A DNA stretch of 64,000 nucleotides from the NCBI RefSeq assembly GCF_011752975.1, contig NZ_VWWP01000005.1:1-64000 (forward strand). Reading direction: 5' to 3'. Below are positions 52,012 through 61,195 of this stretch, piece after piece. Every line of letters begins with the position of its first letter. The first letter of the stretch is position 1. The notes below the pieces were generated by a model that did no database searches, had not been told where the DNA came from, and saw only the letters and a list, made by a program, of their open reading frames with translations. This stretch comes from Chryseobacterium sp. Tr-659. GTDB taxonomy: Bacteria; Bacteroidota; Bacteroidia; Flavobacteriales; Weeksellaceae. The translations under genes were made by a program, and so were the position numbers.

Positions 52012-52800
52012 TTAATACGTATTATTTAACCCACCATCCAAAGGAATACTTGTACCCGTAAGATAATTGGCATATTCTGATGCAAGAAAAGCCACCAGAT
52101 GACCGTATTCCTCAGGCTGCCCAAGTCTTTTCATGGGAATTTTATTTTCTCTTCCCTTTTTAATTTCCTCTGTGGAGGCACCGGTTTGCTGAGATTCATG
52201 ATGAATCAGATTCTGAATACGTTCGGTATCAAAATAACCTGTTAAAATATTATTAACGGTGATATTATGTTGTGCAATTTCATTCGACAAGGTCTTTGCC
52301 CAGGCTATTACTGCTGAGCGGATAGAATTAGAAAGCGTAAGGTTCCCGATCGGTTCTTTTACGGATAATGAGGAGACATTAATAATGCGTCCTTTTTTTT
52401 GACTTATCATATATGGTAACGCCAATAATGTAGTTTCACAAACGGTTTTAAACAACAGATCAAATGCCTTTTGATAATCATCAGCCGTTTTATTCACTGC
52501 CAGCCCCGGTTCCGGACCATTGGTATTATTAACCAGAATATCCACGGAGTTCTTCTGAAAATATTCATTGATGATCTTTCTGTAATTTTCAAAATCTGAA
52601 AAGTCTGCAACCAGATACTGATGTTTCTGCTCAGGGTTAATCACAGGTAATGATGATACAAAATCTTTCAGTTTTGTTTCGTTATGGGCCATTATAGTGA
52701 CATTGGCACCGCATTTTGCAAGTTCTAAAGCAATTCCGGCTCCAATTCCCTGGGTAGCGGCTCCTACTAAGGCATTTTTTGATAAAAGTTGAATATTCAT
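52012..52800 (-). CDS. SDR-fold oxidoreductase lacking the usual YxxxK pair
   Basis: A 262-residue short-chain dehydrogenase/reductase fold. The dinucleotide loop is GAATQGIGAGIA (about 12-23), an NNTNG stretch lies near 90, the catalytic Ser is in INVSSLS (about 139-145), and the region where YxxxK is expected reads SNSIRSAVIAWAKTL, so the catalytic Tyr appears replaced while the AK pair and C-terminal LTGTSIPLDGG end are retained. Related SDRs with this change exist among Bacteroidota and Bacillus, with untested roles. The enzyme may be inactive, use another acid, or act on an unusual substrate. Its neighbour on the same strand is a TlpA-like thioredoxin. Confidence 0.85.
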   Translation of the reverse strand: MNIQLLSKNALVGAATQGIGAGIALELAKCGANVTIMAHNETKLKDFVSSLPVINPEQKHQYLVADFSDFENYRKIINEYFQKNSVDILVNNTNGPEPGLAVNKTADDYQKAFDLLFKTVCETTLLALPYMISQKKGRIINVSSLSVKEPIGNLTLSNSIRSAVIAWAKTLSNEIAQHNITVNNILTGYFDTERIQNLIHHESQQTGASTEEIKKGRENKIPMKRLGQPEEYGHLVAFLASEYANYLTGTSIPLDGGLNNTY

Positions 52801-52847
52801 TTTCTGTAATGATTATGGTGAATAAATATAAAAAAGTGATCCATAAG

Positions 52848-53450
52848 TTAGAGTTTTCCCTTTAAAAGCTCATCAATCTGAGCATAAAAAGAATCTTTAC
52901 TATAATCTGCAACTCCTTTGTGATGAAGCCGGATTTCTCCCTTTTTATCCAACATCACCGTAGTAGGTAATGTACCATCATAAAGCGTATTGGGAATGCT
53001 GCTTGCAGGTACCAGAAATGGAACTGTAAATCCTTTATCTTTTAAATAGTTTTTTCCGGGAGCTGCTGTATCATCAAGATTTACGGTAAGAAATATCATA
53101 TCCGGATTGTTTTTATACTTATCATACAGCTTCTGCACGGATGGAAATTCTGCACGGCAGGGAGGACACCAGGATGCCCAGAAGTTGATAAACACAACTT
53201 TATTTTTTAAATCAGAAGCATCAATACTCTTTCCTTCTTCATCTTTCACTGCAAAACCGGCATAGGAAAGTGCTGTTCCTTGTTTTGATTCCGATATCTT
53301 TGAATTGAGAATTCCTGTGGAAGCCACCTGCCTCATCAGCCATGCTTTAGCATCTTTATTAACCAGCAGCACAACAAACAACACCGTCAGTATTATCGTT
53401 GATACGTTACTTTTTACCCAATTTTTCATATTTCCCATTTTCCTGATCAT
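52848..53450 (-). CDS. TlpA-like periplasmic thioredoxin
   Basis: A 200-residue membrane-anchored thioredoxin-fold protein. One N-terminal transmembrane helix (about 16-30), then a thioredoxin domain with the active site WASWCPPC (C95 and C98), and DGTLPTTVMLDKKGEI with the cis-proline. It is likely a TlpA/ResA type protein that reduces haem-binding or envelope disulfides. Met8 (53429) is an alternative start that would give a shorter cytoplasmic tail. It is 47 bases from the SDR gene on the same strand. Confidence 0.9.
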   Translation of the reverse strand: MIRKMGNMKNWVKSNVSTIILTVLFVVLLVNKDAKAWLMRQVASTGILNSKISESKQGTALSYAGFAVKDEEGKSIDASDLKNKVVFINFWASWCPPCRAEFPSVQKLYDKYKNNPDMIFLTVNLDDTAAPGKNYLKDKGFTVPFLVPASSIPNTLYDGTLPTTVMLDKKGEIRLHHKGVADYSKDSFYAQIDELLKGKL

Positions 53451-53513
53451 TCTTTACAGCAATATAAGACTAATATTTGAATCGAAGGTTGGCAGAAAGT
53501 TCTTTCAATAAAA

Positions 53514-53543
53514 AAGCCTTTAAATACTAAGATTTAAAGGCTT
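53514..53543 (-). terminator. Terminator after the DUF6796-like gene
   Basis: An 11-base perfect stem (aagcctttaaa / tttaaaggctt) with an 8-base loop; read on the minus strand it is followed by ttttttat, as expected for termination of the siderophore-interaction transcript. Confidence 0.8.
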
Positions 53544-53734
53544 CCTGCTGCATTTGGCTCTCCTTTTGACTAGAAAACCCTTTCTCCATCTTTAGCATAC
53601 ATCAAGAATGATCTGTGTTTTCACCTTCTATCCGTGAGGCTTTTTTGAATGTTCCCGAATTTTTACGGTACATTCCATTTATCTGTAAAGTTCTCCATGG
53701 TTTTTTCTACAATAACTACTAACTGGCCAATAGT
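53544..53734. other. 190-base 3' region with no recognised gene
   Basis: Between the terminator and the stop codon of the membrane protein. A short minus-strand frame near 53690 (MENFTDKWNVP, then stop) is the only suggestion of coding; I treat it as noise. This could be a long 3' UTR or a decayed gene. Confidence 0.35.
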
Positions 53735-54466
53735 TTAAGGATAGGTATTCAACAATTTCTTTCTGAAAAAGAAGAGTAATGAGCTGAAAAATATCAGATA
53801 GGCAATATTGAATATTGCTCCGCCCACCCATCCTGAGAATGGTAATGGCAAAAAGTTTTTTAGAGGAATGATCAATAGGGTTAAAACAAATGGGGTAAAC
53901 AAAGCCATCCACCTTGGAAGCAATGTCTTATTGAAAAGGATGCACAGTGCAAAGCCAATCCAGCCAATTGCCAGCACACCAATAGCTGCTCCCCAGGCAA
54001 TATTCAACATTTTCATAAACCCCTTTCCTGTCTCTAAAAGATAAGTGTGTGCAACCGGATCTGTATGATATACTGCTTTATAGATCTCCCCGACATAAAA
54101 GAATCCGGCATGTCCTAAAGGCGATAAAACTGCGCCTACCAATAAAACCCAATAAACAAAGATGGCATACCCTGCTTTGGTATTTTTAAAAAACTGATAC
54201 ACCAGCCAAGTTGCCGGGAGCAGTAACGGGCCTGTAAGAGCACCAATCAATGCACCGAACATTAGTCGGGAAGTTGATCCCTCCAGCATCAATGTCGCAA
54301 ATTCAACATTCACCTGGTCTGCATATGTTTTTGAAAATAACGGATAGTCTTCAGGATTCGGATCAAATCCGGCAACAAAAATGTCACCAATCAGCCAACA
54401 TACCGACACTATGATTGCAGCTGCAAAAGCCCATTTTATTTTATTTGAATATTTCATGTTTTTCAA
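53735..54466 (-). CDS. Seven-helix membrane protein, possibly DUF6796 family
   Basis: A 243-residue integral membrane protein with about seven helices. The segment GDIFVAGFDPNPEDYPLFSK near 27-47 and the GHAGFFYVGEIYKAVYHT region (about 118-135) look conserved, including an aromatic-rich, histidine-containing loop. It resembles DUF6796 by memory only. It is 34 bases after the siderophore-interacting protein gene, so it is probably in the same Fur-controlled transcript and may act in iron or haem uptake (inference). Confidence 0.6.
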   Translation of the reverse strand: MKNMKYSNKIKWAFAAAIIVSVCWLIGDIFVAGFDPNPEDYPLFSKTYADQVNVEFATLMLEGSTSRLMFGALIGALTGPLLLPATWLVYQFFKNTKAGYAIFVYWVLLVGAVLSPLGHAGFFYVGEIYKAVYHTDPVAHTYLLETGKGFMKMLNIAWGAAIGVLAIGWIGFALCILFNKTLLPRWMALFTPFVLTLLIIPLKNFLPLPFSGWVGGAIFNIAYLIFFSSLLFFFRKKLLNTYP

Positions 54467-54500
54467 TAATTACAATATCATTCATAGATCCGGCAGTTGT

Positions 54501-55322
54501 TTACTCTGCTCTGCTTTCTGCATTTTCCTGGTGTCTGTCCATTGCAGATTTATCTTCTGCAACACCGGATTTCCAGTAAGAATAAGCATACAGCTCCTCT
54601 TGTTTCCAATGTTGTTCTTTTCTGAGATAGCTTCTGATTTCTTTTACAGAAGAAAATTCTGCGGCTACATAACCTGAGCGTGAACCTTCCGGCAGCATCT
54701 GATCTTTGACTACTTCTGCCAGCTTGCTGCCTTGTTGAGGATATTTATTATGTAACCATATAAAGTTAATGTCTGCAAGAGTTTGTAAATCCTGCTCATC
54801 TTCCTTCCCATGAACCTCAATAATACAAGTTCCTTTGGCGGTGGCAGGAAGATCTTCTAAAATAGCAGCCAATACAGGAATTCCTGTAGCATCCGCAACC
54901 AGAAAATAGTTTTCAGCACGGCCATAAAGTTCTGTTTTTCCGTCTTTCATAAGAACTCCCAGCGGGTCCCCTTCTTTTGATTCAATAGCCCAGGCAGATG
55001 CCGGCCCTTCATCACCATGAGCAACAAAATCAATCCAGATTTCATTTTTCTCAAGATCAATCCCTCTGTGGGTATAGGTTCTCACACTAGGACGGATTTC
55101 TTCCGGCTGAGGCTTCCACTCCATCTTTTCATAATCAAATTCCGGAAAATGGATCTTATGAACACCTTTGGGCGGAATCAAAATTTTATTGTTTACCCCT
55201 ATCGTAGTATTGGCAATTGAAGAAACCTCATCCCCTGTCAGAAAAATCCTTATATAATGGGGTGTTATATATTCTTTTCTGACTACTGTAAGTTCTGCCT
55301 GTATTGCTTTAAAATTTCTCAT
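54501..55322 (-). CDS. Siderophore-interacting protein, FAD-binding ferric reductase (ViuB type)
   Basis: A 273-residue cytoplasmic flavoenzyme of the siderophore-interacting/ViuB group, which reduces ferric siderophore to release iron. The FAD-binding segment includes RTYTHRGIDLEKNEIWIDFVAHG (the RxYTxR motif of the family, about 81-103) and the C-terminal NAD(P)H-binding part (VADATGIPVLAAILEDLP, about 143-160). It is divergent from an AraC regulator with a Fur-box-like palindrome between them. No siderophore synthesis genes are in the window; the substrate is probably a xenosiderophore or a citrate complex. Confidence 0.93.
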   Translation of the reverse strand: MRNFKAIQAELTVVRKEYITPHYIRIFLTGDEVSSIANTTIGVNNKILIPPKGVHKIHFPEFDYEKMEWKPQPEEIRPSVRTYTHRGIDLEKNEIWIDFVAHGDEGPASAWAIESKEGDPLGVLMKDGKTELYGRAENYFLVADATGIPVLAAILEDLPATAKGTCIIEVHGKEDEQDLQTLADINFIWLHNKYPQQGSKLAEVVKDQMLPEGSRSGYVAAEFSSVKEIRSYLRKEQHWKQEELYAYSYWKSGVAEDKSAMDRHQENAESRAE

Positions 55323-55391
55323 AATACATTAGATATAAAATAGTTATCATTCTTATTTCATTTTTAGTTTTTCATAAAAAGATCTTTTATT

Positions 55392-55410
55392 ATTAAGAAT
55401 GATTCTAAAT
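55392..55410. promoter_or_regulatory. Fur-box-like palindrome
   Basis: A 9-1-9 palindrome, attaagaat-g-attctaaat, with one mismatched pair. It is close to the Bacteroidota Fur consensus I recall (tttagaatNattctaaa). It lies just upstream of a -7 element TATCTTTG (55417-55424) driving the AraC gene, and about 70 bases upstream of the siderophore-interacting protein gene, so it could control both directions. Confidence 0.65.
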
Positions 55411-55416
55411 AATCAT

Positions 55417-55424
55417 TATCTTTG
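55417..55424 (+). promoter_or_regulatory. -7 element of the siderophore AraC regulator gene
   Basis: TATCTTTG, a full match, adjacent to the Fur-like box; a bound Fur dimer would overlap the promoter spacer. Confidence 0.6.
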
Positions 55425-55514
55425 TGCAAATGTAGTGTGTACACTTCCAAGTATAAGTATGCAAAACGGAATAAAAAGTCCGCCAAACGGAGAATTCTAA
55501 CAAAATGAAACGAG

Positions 55515-56498
55515 ATGACATTAAGGCTATATGATGAAAGCTTTGAAAAGGTACTTATGGAGAAAAGCTATCCGGATACCTATTATGTAAATGATGGTGA
55601 TATTCAGGAATGCATTACCCGGCTTATTCCGCCATATGGCAATGGCTTCTATCATGAGATATGTTTTACGAACGTGCATATCAGCTTTGGTAATATTGCA
55701 TTGCCTCACAAGCTCCAGTTCTATGTTGAAAGTGATTTTGATACGGTAGAAATGCATTTTGCGCTGAAAGGAAAAAGTAAGGCAATTTCAGGTAATTTCC
55801 GGAATATTGTAGAGTTTGACAGCTATCAGCACAACATCATCTATGCTCATCACCTTCAGGGTAAAATGGAATTTGACGGCCCGGATATGCATGTGTTGGA
55901 AATTAATCTGGCACCTGATTTTTTCAAAAAATTCCTTCCTGAGCAATCGGGATTGTTTGATATCTTCAGAAATTCAATCGAGAAACAAAATTCATCACTC
56001 ATCCATCCTGATCACCAACGTATCAGCCTGGAAATGTACCAGATTCTGAATGACATCATCCATTGTGACAGAAAAGGGACATTTAAACGAATCTATCTTG
56101 AAGCGAAGGTAAGTGAGCTGCTTCTGCTTCAGCTGGAACAGCTTTTTGATGAGGCATCTGTAAAATCTTCTTTACATAAAAAAGATGTAGAAAAGATGTA
56201 TGCTGTAAGAGATTATATTATAAGTAATATGACTTCCGATTATACTTTGAATGACCTTGCCCAACAGGTAGGAACCAATGAATTTACTTTAAAGAAGGGT
56301 TTCAAAGAGCTTTTCGGAACAACGGTTTTTGGATTCTGGAATGATTTAAAAATGGATCAGGCCAGAAAACTCCTTCTTGAAAGTGATCTGAACATCAGTG
56401 AAATCTCAGATATTATCGGCTATAAAAACGCCCGCCACTTTTCGGCGGCATTTAAAAGAAAATTCAATATCCTGCCTAGCAAAATAGGATCTAAATAG
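55515..56498 (+). CDS. AraC-family regulator, PchR-like
   Basis: A 327-residue regulator with an N-terminal sensor region (about 1-200) and a C-terminal pair of helix-turn-helices (about 235-320; LNDLAQQVGTNEFTLKKGFKELFG and ISEISDIIGYKNARHFSAAFKRKF). The sensor resembles the PchR group, which activates siderophore receptor genes on binding ferric siderophore. It is divergent from the siderophore-interacting protein gene, with a Fur box between, and is the likely activator of that gene. Confidence 0.9.
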   Translation: MTLRLYDESFEKVLMEKSYPDTYYVNDGDIQECITRLIPPYGNGFYHEICFTNVHISFGNIALPHKLQFYVESDFDTVEMHFALKGKSKAISGNFRNIVEFDSYQHNIIYAHHLQGKMEFDGPDMHVLEINLAPDFFKKFLPEQSGLFDIFRNSIEKQNSSLIHPDHQRISLEMYQILNDIIHCDRKGTFKRIYLEAKVSELLLLQLEQLFDEASVKSSLHKKDVEKMYAVRDYIISNMTSDYTLNDLAQQVGTNEFTLKKGFKELFGTTVFGFWNDLKMDQARKLLLESDLNISEISDIIGYKNARHFSAAFKRKFNILPSKIGSK

Positions 56499-56821
56499 CG
56501 ACGTTACCCATCCCAATCTCTTTATTCACTTTATTTTTTGAAATAAATTTATAGTGAAATTCACTCAATAAGCACAAATAATATTTTTTTAAAGCTATCA
56601 ACATAAAAATGATAAATAAATTAATATTCAATACATACTATTATTTTTACTGCAATAAATTTCATTTATTATTGTTTCCAACAATTTCAAAAAAAAATCT
56701 TTTTTATGGATTTATTTCATAATTAAGTCTTTAGGTGTAACTAATTCTCTTTCTGCTCAACTAATCCAGCATCAATAACATTATTAGTATCGAAAAAAGT
56801 CTACTACTTTAAATAAAACTA
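56499..56821. other. AT-rich leader region before the TonB receptor
   Basis: About 320 bases with long A/T runs. No full TAnnTTTG element was found; TATTTTTA near 56642 is a 7-of-8 match. No hairpin or open frame of note. Confidence 0.45.
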
Positions 56822-59152
56822 ATGCAAATATCTTTTTTAAAAATTACCGCTGCCACCGCAGCGCTCTGTTTCAGTACCCTGGCTATAGCCCAACAAACTT
56901 ATTCCGTAAGCGGCACCGTGAAAGACAAAAAAAACGGGGAGCTCCTAATTGGTGTTACTGTAAAAGTAAGTGAAGATCCCACCATTAATGTCGTTGCCAA
57001 TGAATATGGATTCTACTCTCTTTCATTGCCTGAAGGAAACTATACCATCATTATTTCCAATCCCGGATATAAGGATTTTGAACAGCAGATCAAAGTAGAT
57101 CAGAATATAAAGCTGGATCTTCCGCTTATTCCGCAGGAAGAAATCTCAAAAACAATTGATGAGGTTGTTGTAACGGGTATTAAAAAGGATAAAAATCTAA
57201 CATCTGCCCAGATGGGTACGGAAACGTTAAGCATTAAAAATATTGAAAAACTGCCTGTTCTTTTCGGAGAAAAGGATGTTATGAAAACCATACAGCTACT
57301 TCCGGGCATTAAAAGCAACGGTGAAGGAAGCAGCGGCTTCAGTGTACGAGGCGGTGCTACAGACCAGAACCTGATTTTATTGGATGAGGCTCCGGTTTAT
57401 AATGCGTCTCACCTTCTTGGGTTCTTCAGTACTTTCAACAGTGATGCATTGAAAGATGCCAGTATCATTAAGGGAAACAGTCCTGCTCAGTATGGAGGAC
57501 GACTGTCTTCTGTATTGGATGTAAAAATGAAAGACGGAAATAATAAAGATTACAACGTCAACGGAGGAATAGGCCTTATCAGCAGCAGATTAAGTGTAGA
57601 GGGGCCTATTCAAAAAGAAAAATCTTCGTTTATTGTTTCGGGGAGAAGAACTTATGCGGATCTTTTCCTTAAAACGTCTAAAGATTATAAAGACAACAAG
57701 CTGTATTTTTATGATCTTAACCTGAAAGCCAATTACCAGATCAATGAAAACAACCGTATTTATCTGTCCGGATATTTCGGAAGGGATGTTCTGGGACTGG
57801 GAGATACATTTTCTACCGACTGGGGAAACACAACGGCTACTTTAAGATGGAACAGTATTATCAGCAGTAAGTTATTCTCGAATACCTCTTTTATCTACAG
57901 TAATTATGATTACAAAATCAGTCTGAAAAATGATGATACGGTATTTGATCTGAATTCAAAGATACAAGACTGGAATCTTAAACAGGATTTTACCTGGTTT
58001 GCCGGAAATAAGCATTCCGTTCGCTTTGGTCTTCAGTCTATTTATCATACTCTTAAACCGAGTACTGCTGGTGGTACAAGTGTAAGCAGTTATCCTAGAA
58101 ATCCCAGATATTCATGGGAAAATGCCTTATATATCAATGATGATTTCAAGGCTACGGAAAAACTTACCATTAATTATGGGATAAGACTTTCTATGTTTAG
58201 TGTATTGGGTGGAGATACATTCAATACCTATGAGAATGGAGTGCTTACAGACAGTGAGTTTCTGGAAAAAGGAAAATTCGGAAAAACGTATGTTAATCCG
58301 GAACCGCGTATCAGTGCCAACTATCGTATCAATGAAGTCAGCAGTGTAAAAGGAGGTTATTCCCGAAACACTCAGAACCTGCATCTTTTAAGCAACAGCA
58401 ATAGTGGAAACCCTACAGATCAATGGATCGGAAGCAGCTACACCGTAAAACCTGAAATCGCTGATCAGATCAGTTTAGGCTACAGCAGGAATTTCAATAA
58501 TAACAATTATGAATTGAATGCCGAGATATATTATAAGTCCATGCAGAACCAGATCGACTTCAAGAACGGAGCTGAGATCGGTTTTGATACAGGAGCAGAC
58601 GTAGAAAGCCAGCTTCTGTTCGGAAAAGGAAGAGCATACGGATTGGAGCTTATTGCTAAAAAGAAAAGCGGTAAACTTACAGGATGGATTTCCTATACTC
58701 TTTCTAAAACGGAAAGAAAGATTAACGGGATCAATAATAATGAATGGTATAATGCCAGAATGGACAAAACCCACGACATTTCGATTGTTGCCACTTATCA
58801 GCTTAATCCGAAATGGTCGTTTTCTGGTCTATTTGTTTACAGTACAGGAAATGCTGTTACCTTCCCTACCGGAAAATATGAGCTGAACGGACAGACCATT
58901 TTCCAATACAGCAACAGAAATGCTAACAGAATGCCTGCCTATCACAGAATGGATCTGAGTGCTACCTATGAACCAAGCTCCAATAAACGTTTCCGTGGTT
59001 CATGGACGTTTGGGATCTATAATCTTTACGGCCGTGAAAATGCCTATACCATCAACTTCGAAGACAATCCTGATCGTCCGGGAACAACACGCGCCATGCA
59101 GACATCATTATTCCGCTGGGTACCTAACATCACTTACAATTTCAAATTTTAA
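56822..59152 (+). CDS. TonB-dependent outer-membrane receptor (non-STN, DUF4249-paired)
   Basis: A 776-residue receptor with a signal peptide (to about 23, LAIAQ), a carboxypeptidase-regulatory-like beta domain (about 26-105), a plug (VVVTGIKKDKN... IQLLPGIKSNGEGSSGFSVRGGATDQN) and a barrel ending ITYNFKF. It has no STN domain, so it is not of the FecR-signalling type. A DUF4249 lipoprotein gene starts 4 bases after its stop codon, a known pairing in Bacteroidota. The pair probably takes up a peptide or small molecule; no nearby catabolic gene indicates the ligand. Confidence 0.95.
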   Translation: MQISFLKITAATAALCFSTLAIAQQTYSVSGTVKDKKNGELLIGVTVKVSEDPTINVVANEYGFYSLSLPEGNYTIIISNPGYKDFEQQIKVDQNIKLDLPLIPQEEISKTIDEVVVTGIKKDKNLTSAQMGTETLSIKNIEKLPVLFGEKDVMKTIQLLPGIKSNGEGSSGFSVRGGATDQNLILLDEAPVYNASHLLGFFSTFNSDALKDASIIKGNSPAQYGGRLSSVLDVKMKDGNNKDYNVNGGIGLISSRLSVEGPIQKEKSSFIVSGRRTYADLFLKTSKDYKDNKLYFYDLNLKANYQINENNRIYLSGYFGRDVLGLGDTFSTDWGNTTATLRWNSIISSKLFSNTSFIYSNYDYKISLKNDDTVFDLNSKIQDWNLKQDFTWFAGNKHSVRFGLQSIYHTLKPSTAGGTSVSSYPRNPRYSWENALYINDDFKATEKLTINYGIRLSMFSVLGGDTFNTYENGVLTDSEFLEKGKFGKTYVNPEPRISANYRINEVSSVKGGYSRNTQNLHLLSNSNSGNPTDQWIGSSYTVKPEIADQISLGYSRNFNNNNYELNAEIYYKSMQNQIDFKNGAEIGFDTGADVESQLLFGKGRAYGLELIAKKKSGKLTGWISYTLSKTERKINGINNNEWYNARMDKTHDISIVATYQLNPKWSFSGLFVYSTGNAVTFPTGKYELNGQTIFQYSNRNANRMPAYHRMDLSATYEPSSNKRFRGSWTFGIYNLYGRENAYTINFEDNPDRPGTTRAMQTSLFRWVPNITYNFKF

Positions 59153-59155
59153 ACC

Positions 59156-59974
59156 ATGAAAAATACATTTTTTATCATATTATCCCTGTTTGCTCTCACT
59201 TCCTGTGAAAAAGAAATAGACCTGAATCTGGACGACCAGAGTGGCAATATCGTTATTGAAGGCAATGTAACGGATAAACCCGGGCCTTATACGGTTAAAA
59301 TAACAAAATCCGTAGCTTTTTCTGCTCCTAACCAATATCCTGCTGTTACAGGAGCACAGGTTATTTTAAGTGATAATGCCGGACAGACTGAAACATTACA
59401 GTATGTAGGCAACGGAATGTACCAGACCTCCACTTTTTATGGGGATCCTGGGAGAACCTACACATTGAAAGTAAAAGCTGAGGGAAAAGAATATACCGCC
59501 CAGAGTACAATGCCTGAAGTTGTTCTTTTAACCGACCTGGTACAGAGTTCTTTTAAATTTGGAGACAAGATCACTTACACTCTTTTACCTGTTTTTACTG
59601 ATCCTGCGCCTTTAGGCAACCGATATCTTATCAATTTTACGATCAATAATTTACCTAAAAAATATATGAATGTCTTTTCAGACAATGTTAACAACGGATT
59701 ACCTAATCAGCAGCCTCTGATTCTTCCTAATGACGATAATAAAGGCAGAGACCATGAAGTGGTGGTGGGAGATACTATTCATGTAGAAATGCAGTGTATT
59801 GACACTAACATTTTCACCTATTACAATGCATTGCTGCAGATTTCAGGTGGTAATGGTGGCACAGCAACCCCTGCTAATCCTCCAAGCAATATCAGCAATG
59901 GTGCTTTGGGATATTTCTCAGCCCATACGGAAAACAAACAGAGTTTTGTTATTCAGCAGATGCCAACTCCATAA
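59156..59974 (+). CDS. DUF4249 lipoprotein
   Basis: A 272-residue DUF4249 protein. Lipoprotein signal (FALTSCEKE, Cys 17) is followed by a beta-rich domain: EIDLNLDDQSGNIVIEGNVTDKPGPYTVKITKS is the family's opening, with Gly/Asn-rich turns thereafter. DUF4249 proteins are surface lipoproteins encoded with TonB receptors, presumably as lids or ligand-binding partners, although no structure-based role is known to me. It ends 5 bases before a strong terminator. Confidence 0.9.
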   Translation: MKNTFFIILSLFALTSCEKEIDLNLDDQSGNIVIEGNVTDKPGPYTVKITKSVAFSAPNQYPAVTGAQVILSDNAGQTETLQYVGNGMYQTSTFYGDPGRTYTLKVKAEGKEYTAQSTMPEVVLLTDLVQSSFKFGDKITYTLLPVFTDPAPLGNRYLINFTINNLPKKYMNVFSDNVNNGLPNQQPLILPNDDNKGRDHEVVVGDTIHVEMQCIDTNIFTYYNALLQISGGNGGTATPANPPSNISNGALGYFSAHTENKQSFVIQQMPTP

Positions 59975-59978
59975 ATTG

Positions 59979-60012
59979 AAAAAGACTACTCCTGATTCTG
60001 AGTAGTCTTTTT
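59979..60012 (+). terminator. Strong terminator of the TonB/DUF4249 operon
   Basis: A 13-base perfect stem (aaaaagactactc / gagtagtcttttt), 8-base loop, then a T-run. Confidence 0.9.
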
Positions 60013-60171
60013 TATTATGAGTTCATACCCTATCTTAAGCCTTCTCCCATCCTATATAATATTAAAACGTAATAATAGCTGCACCTTTCATGATACAATT
60101 AATGATAAGGGATTAATCTAATTTCAGTAAGAACAAAAACCTACTGACATTCTGTTGTCACAATCCTGTTC

Positions 60172-60179
60172 TACCTTTG
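60172..60179 (+). promoter_or_regulatory. -7 element of the VOC gene
   Basis: TACCTTTG, a full match to TAnnTTTG, 35 bases before the VOC ATG. No -33 TTG at 17-23 bases; the nearest TTG is only 14 bases away. Confidence 0.5.
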
Positions 60180-60214
60180 TTCTAAACTTATTCAACAATA
60201 AAATTTAAAACAAT

Positions 60215-60613
60215 ATGAAATTAACTTCATTAAGGTTGATCACCAAAGACATCAGAACATCTGTCCATTTTTATGAAAAAGTAATGGGTTTAACCGCCCA
60301 ATGGTACACGGAAGATTTTGCGGAACTTGTGACCGATTCGATCACCATTGCCATAGGCAGTACACGCACTATGCAAATGTTTGGAGAGCAGCTTACTGAT
60401 TTTGCCAGCCAGAAGAACACAATCATTGAATTTATGGTACCCAATGTGGATGAAGGATACGAGAGCATCAAAGAACTCACGAATGATATCGTTCAAGCGC
60501 CCACCACCATGCCATGGGGAAACCGTTCTTTATTGTTCCGCGATCCGGATGGAAATCTCATTAATTTCTTTACACCGGTGAGTGCAGAAGCTATTCAAAA
60601 ATTTAATCAATAA
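60215..60613 (+). CDS. VOC superfamily (glyoxalase/bleomycin-resistance-like) protein
   Basis: A 132-residue protein with the VOC fold: N-terminal LRLITKDIRTSVHFYEKVMGL and C-terminal NRSLLFRDPDGNLINFFTPV are family hallmarks. The metal ligands expected in the first and fourth strands are only partly clear: H17 and E556-equivalent positions are not obvious here. It could be a glyoxalase, a dioxygenase-like enzyme or a drug-binding protein. It has its own -7 element and no operon neighbours. Confidence 0.85.
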   Translation: MKLTSLRLITKDIRTSVHFYEKVMGLTAQWYTEDFAELVTDSITIAIGSTRTMQMFGEQLTDFASQKNTIIEFMVPNVDEGYESIKELTNDIVQAPTTMPWGNRSLLFRDPDGNLINFFTPVSAEAIQKFNQ

Positions 60614-60674
60614 TCTTAAACTAAATATCGTCTCTACAAGGGCGATATTTTTATTGTGTAATTTTCAAAATTTA

Positions 60675-61088
60675 TTATTTAAATCCCGAGTCCCTGCCCG
60701 TCAACCCATTAAGTGCTTTCATTGCATTTTCAGCATCCTTTTTCGCCACAAAAATATGATCATGAAAGTAAGCCGCCACTACATTACAGCTTATATTCTC
60801 CTTTTTCAGAGCATTGGCAAAAGCAGCCGTAAGTCCTACAGCTTCCAGTGAAGAATGGATATTCAGGGTAATCCAGGAAGCAATATACGTATAATGCATG
60901 TTCCATTCATCTGCTATCTGTTTTTCTACAACTACTGTGACAGCTTCGGTTTCCCGAAAGAAAAAAAGGATTTTATCAGGATCACTGACCTGATCAGGTT
61001 TTTCAAGGGTACAAAATACATATTCTCCGGAATTCAACACCGGTTCCATATTCTGAAGCAGAACGGACAAATCTTTTTCTCCTGACAT
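60675..61088 (-). CDS. ACT domain protein
   Basis: A 137-residue protein with two ACT-like halves, typical of the family annotated as ACT domain-containing (ACT_7 like). The segment SLEAVGLTAAFANALKKENISCNVVAAYFHDHIFVAKKDAENAMKAL (about 80-126) matches the ligand-binding helices and strands. Such proteins bind amino acids, but its partner enzyme is unknown. It is isolated between convergent and co-oriented genes. Confidence 0.85.
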   Translation of the reverse strand: MSGEKDLSVLLQNMEPVLNSGEYVFCTLEKPDQVSDPDKILFFFRETEAVTVVVEKQIADEWNMHYTYIASWITLNIHSSLEAVGLTAAFANALKKENISCNVVAAYFHDHIFVAKKDAENAMKALNGLTGRDSGFK

Positions 61089-61195
61089 CTTTTTTATTAC
61101 AAAACTAAAATATAGATCTTAGTCTGGATTTATCATTTGATAAAAAAAGATTTTTTTGAAAGAAATCGATGAACAATTCCTTATCTGGGATTGGC

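Noticed and set aside
53679..53912. Small minus-strand frame near the membrane protein
   Set aside because: Most of it overlaps the membrane protein gene in another frame; no start or RBS.
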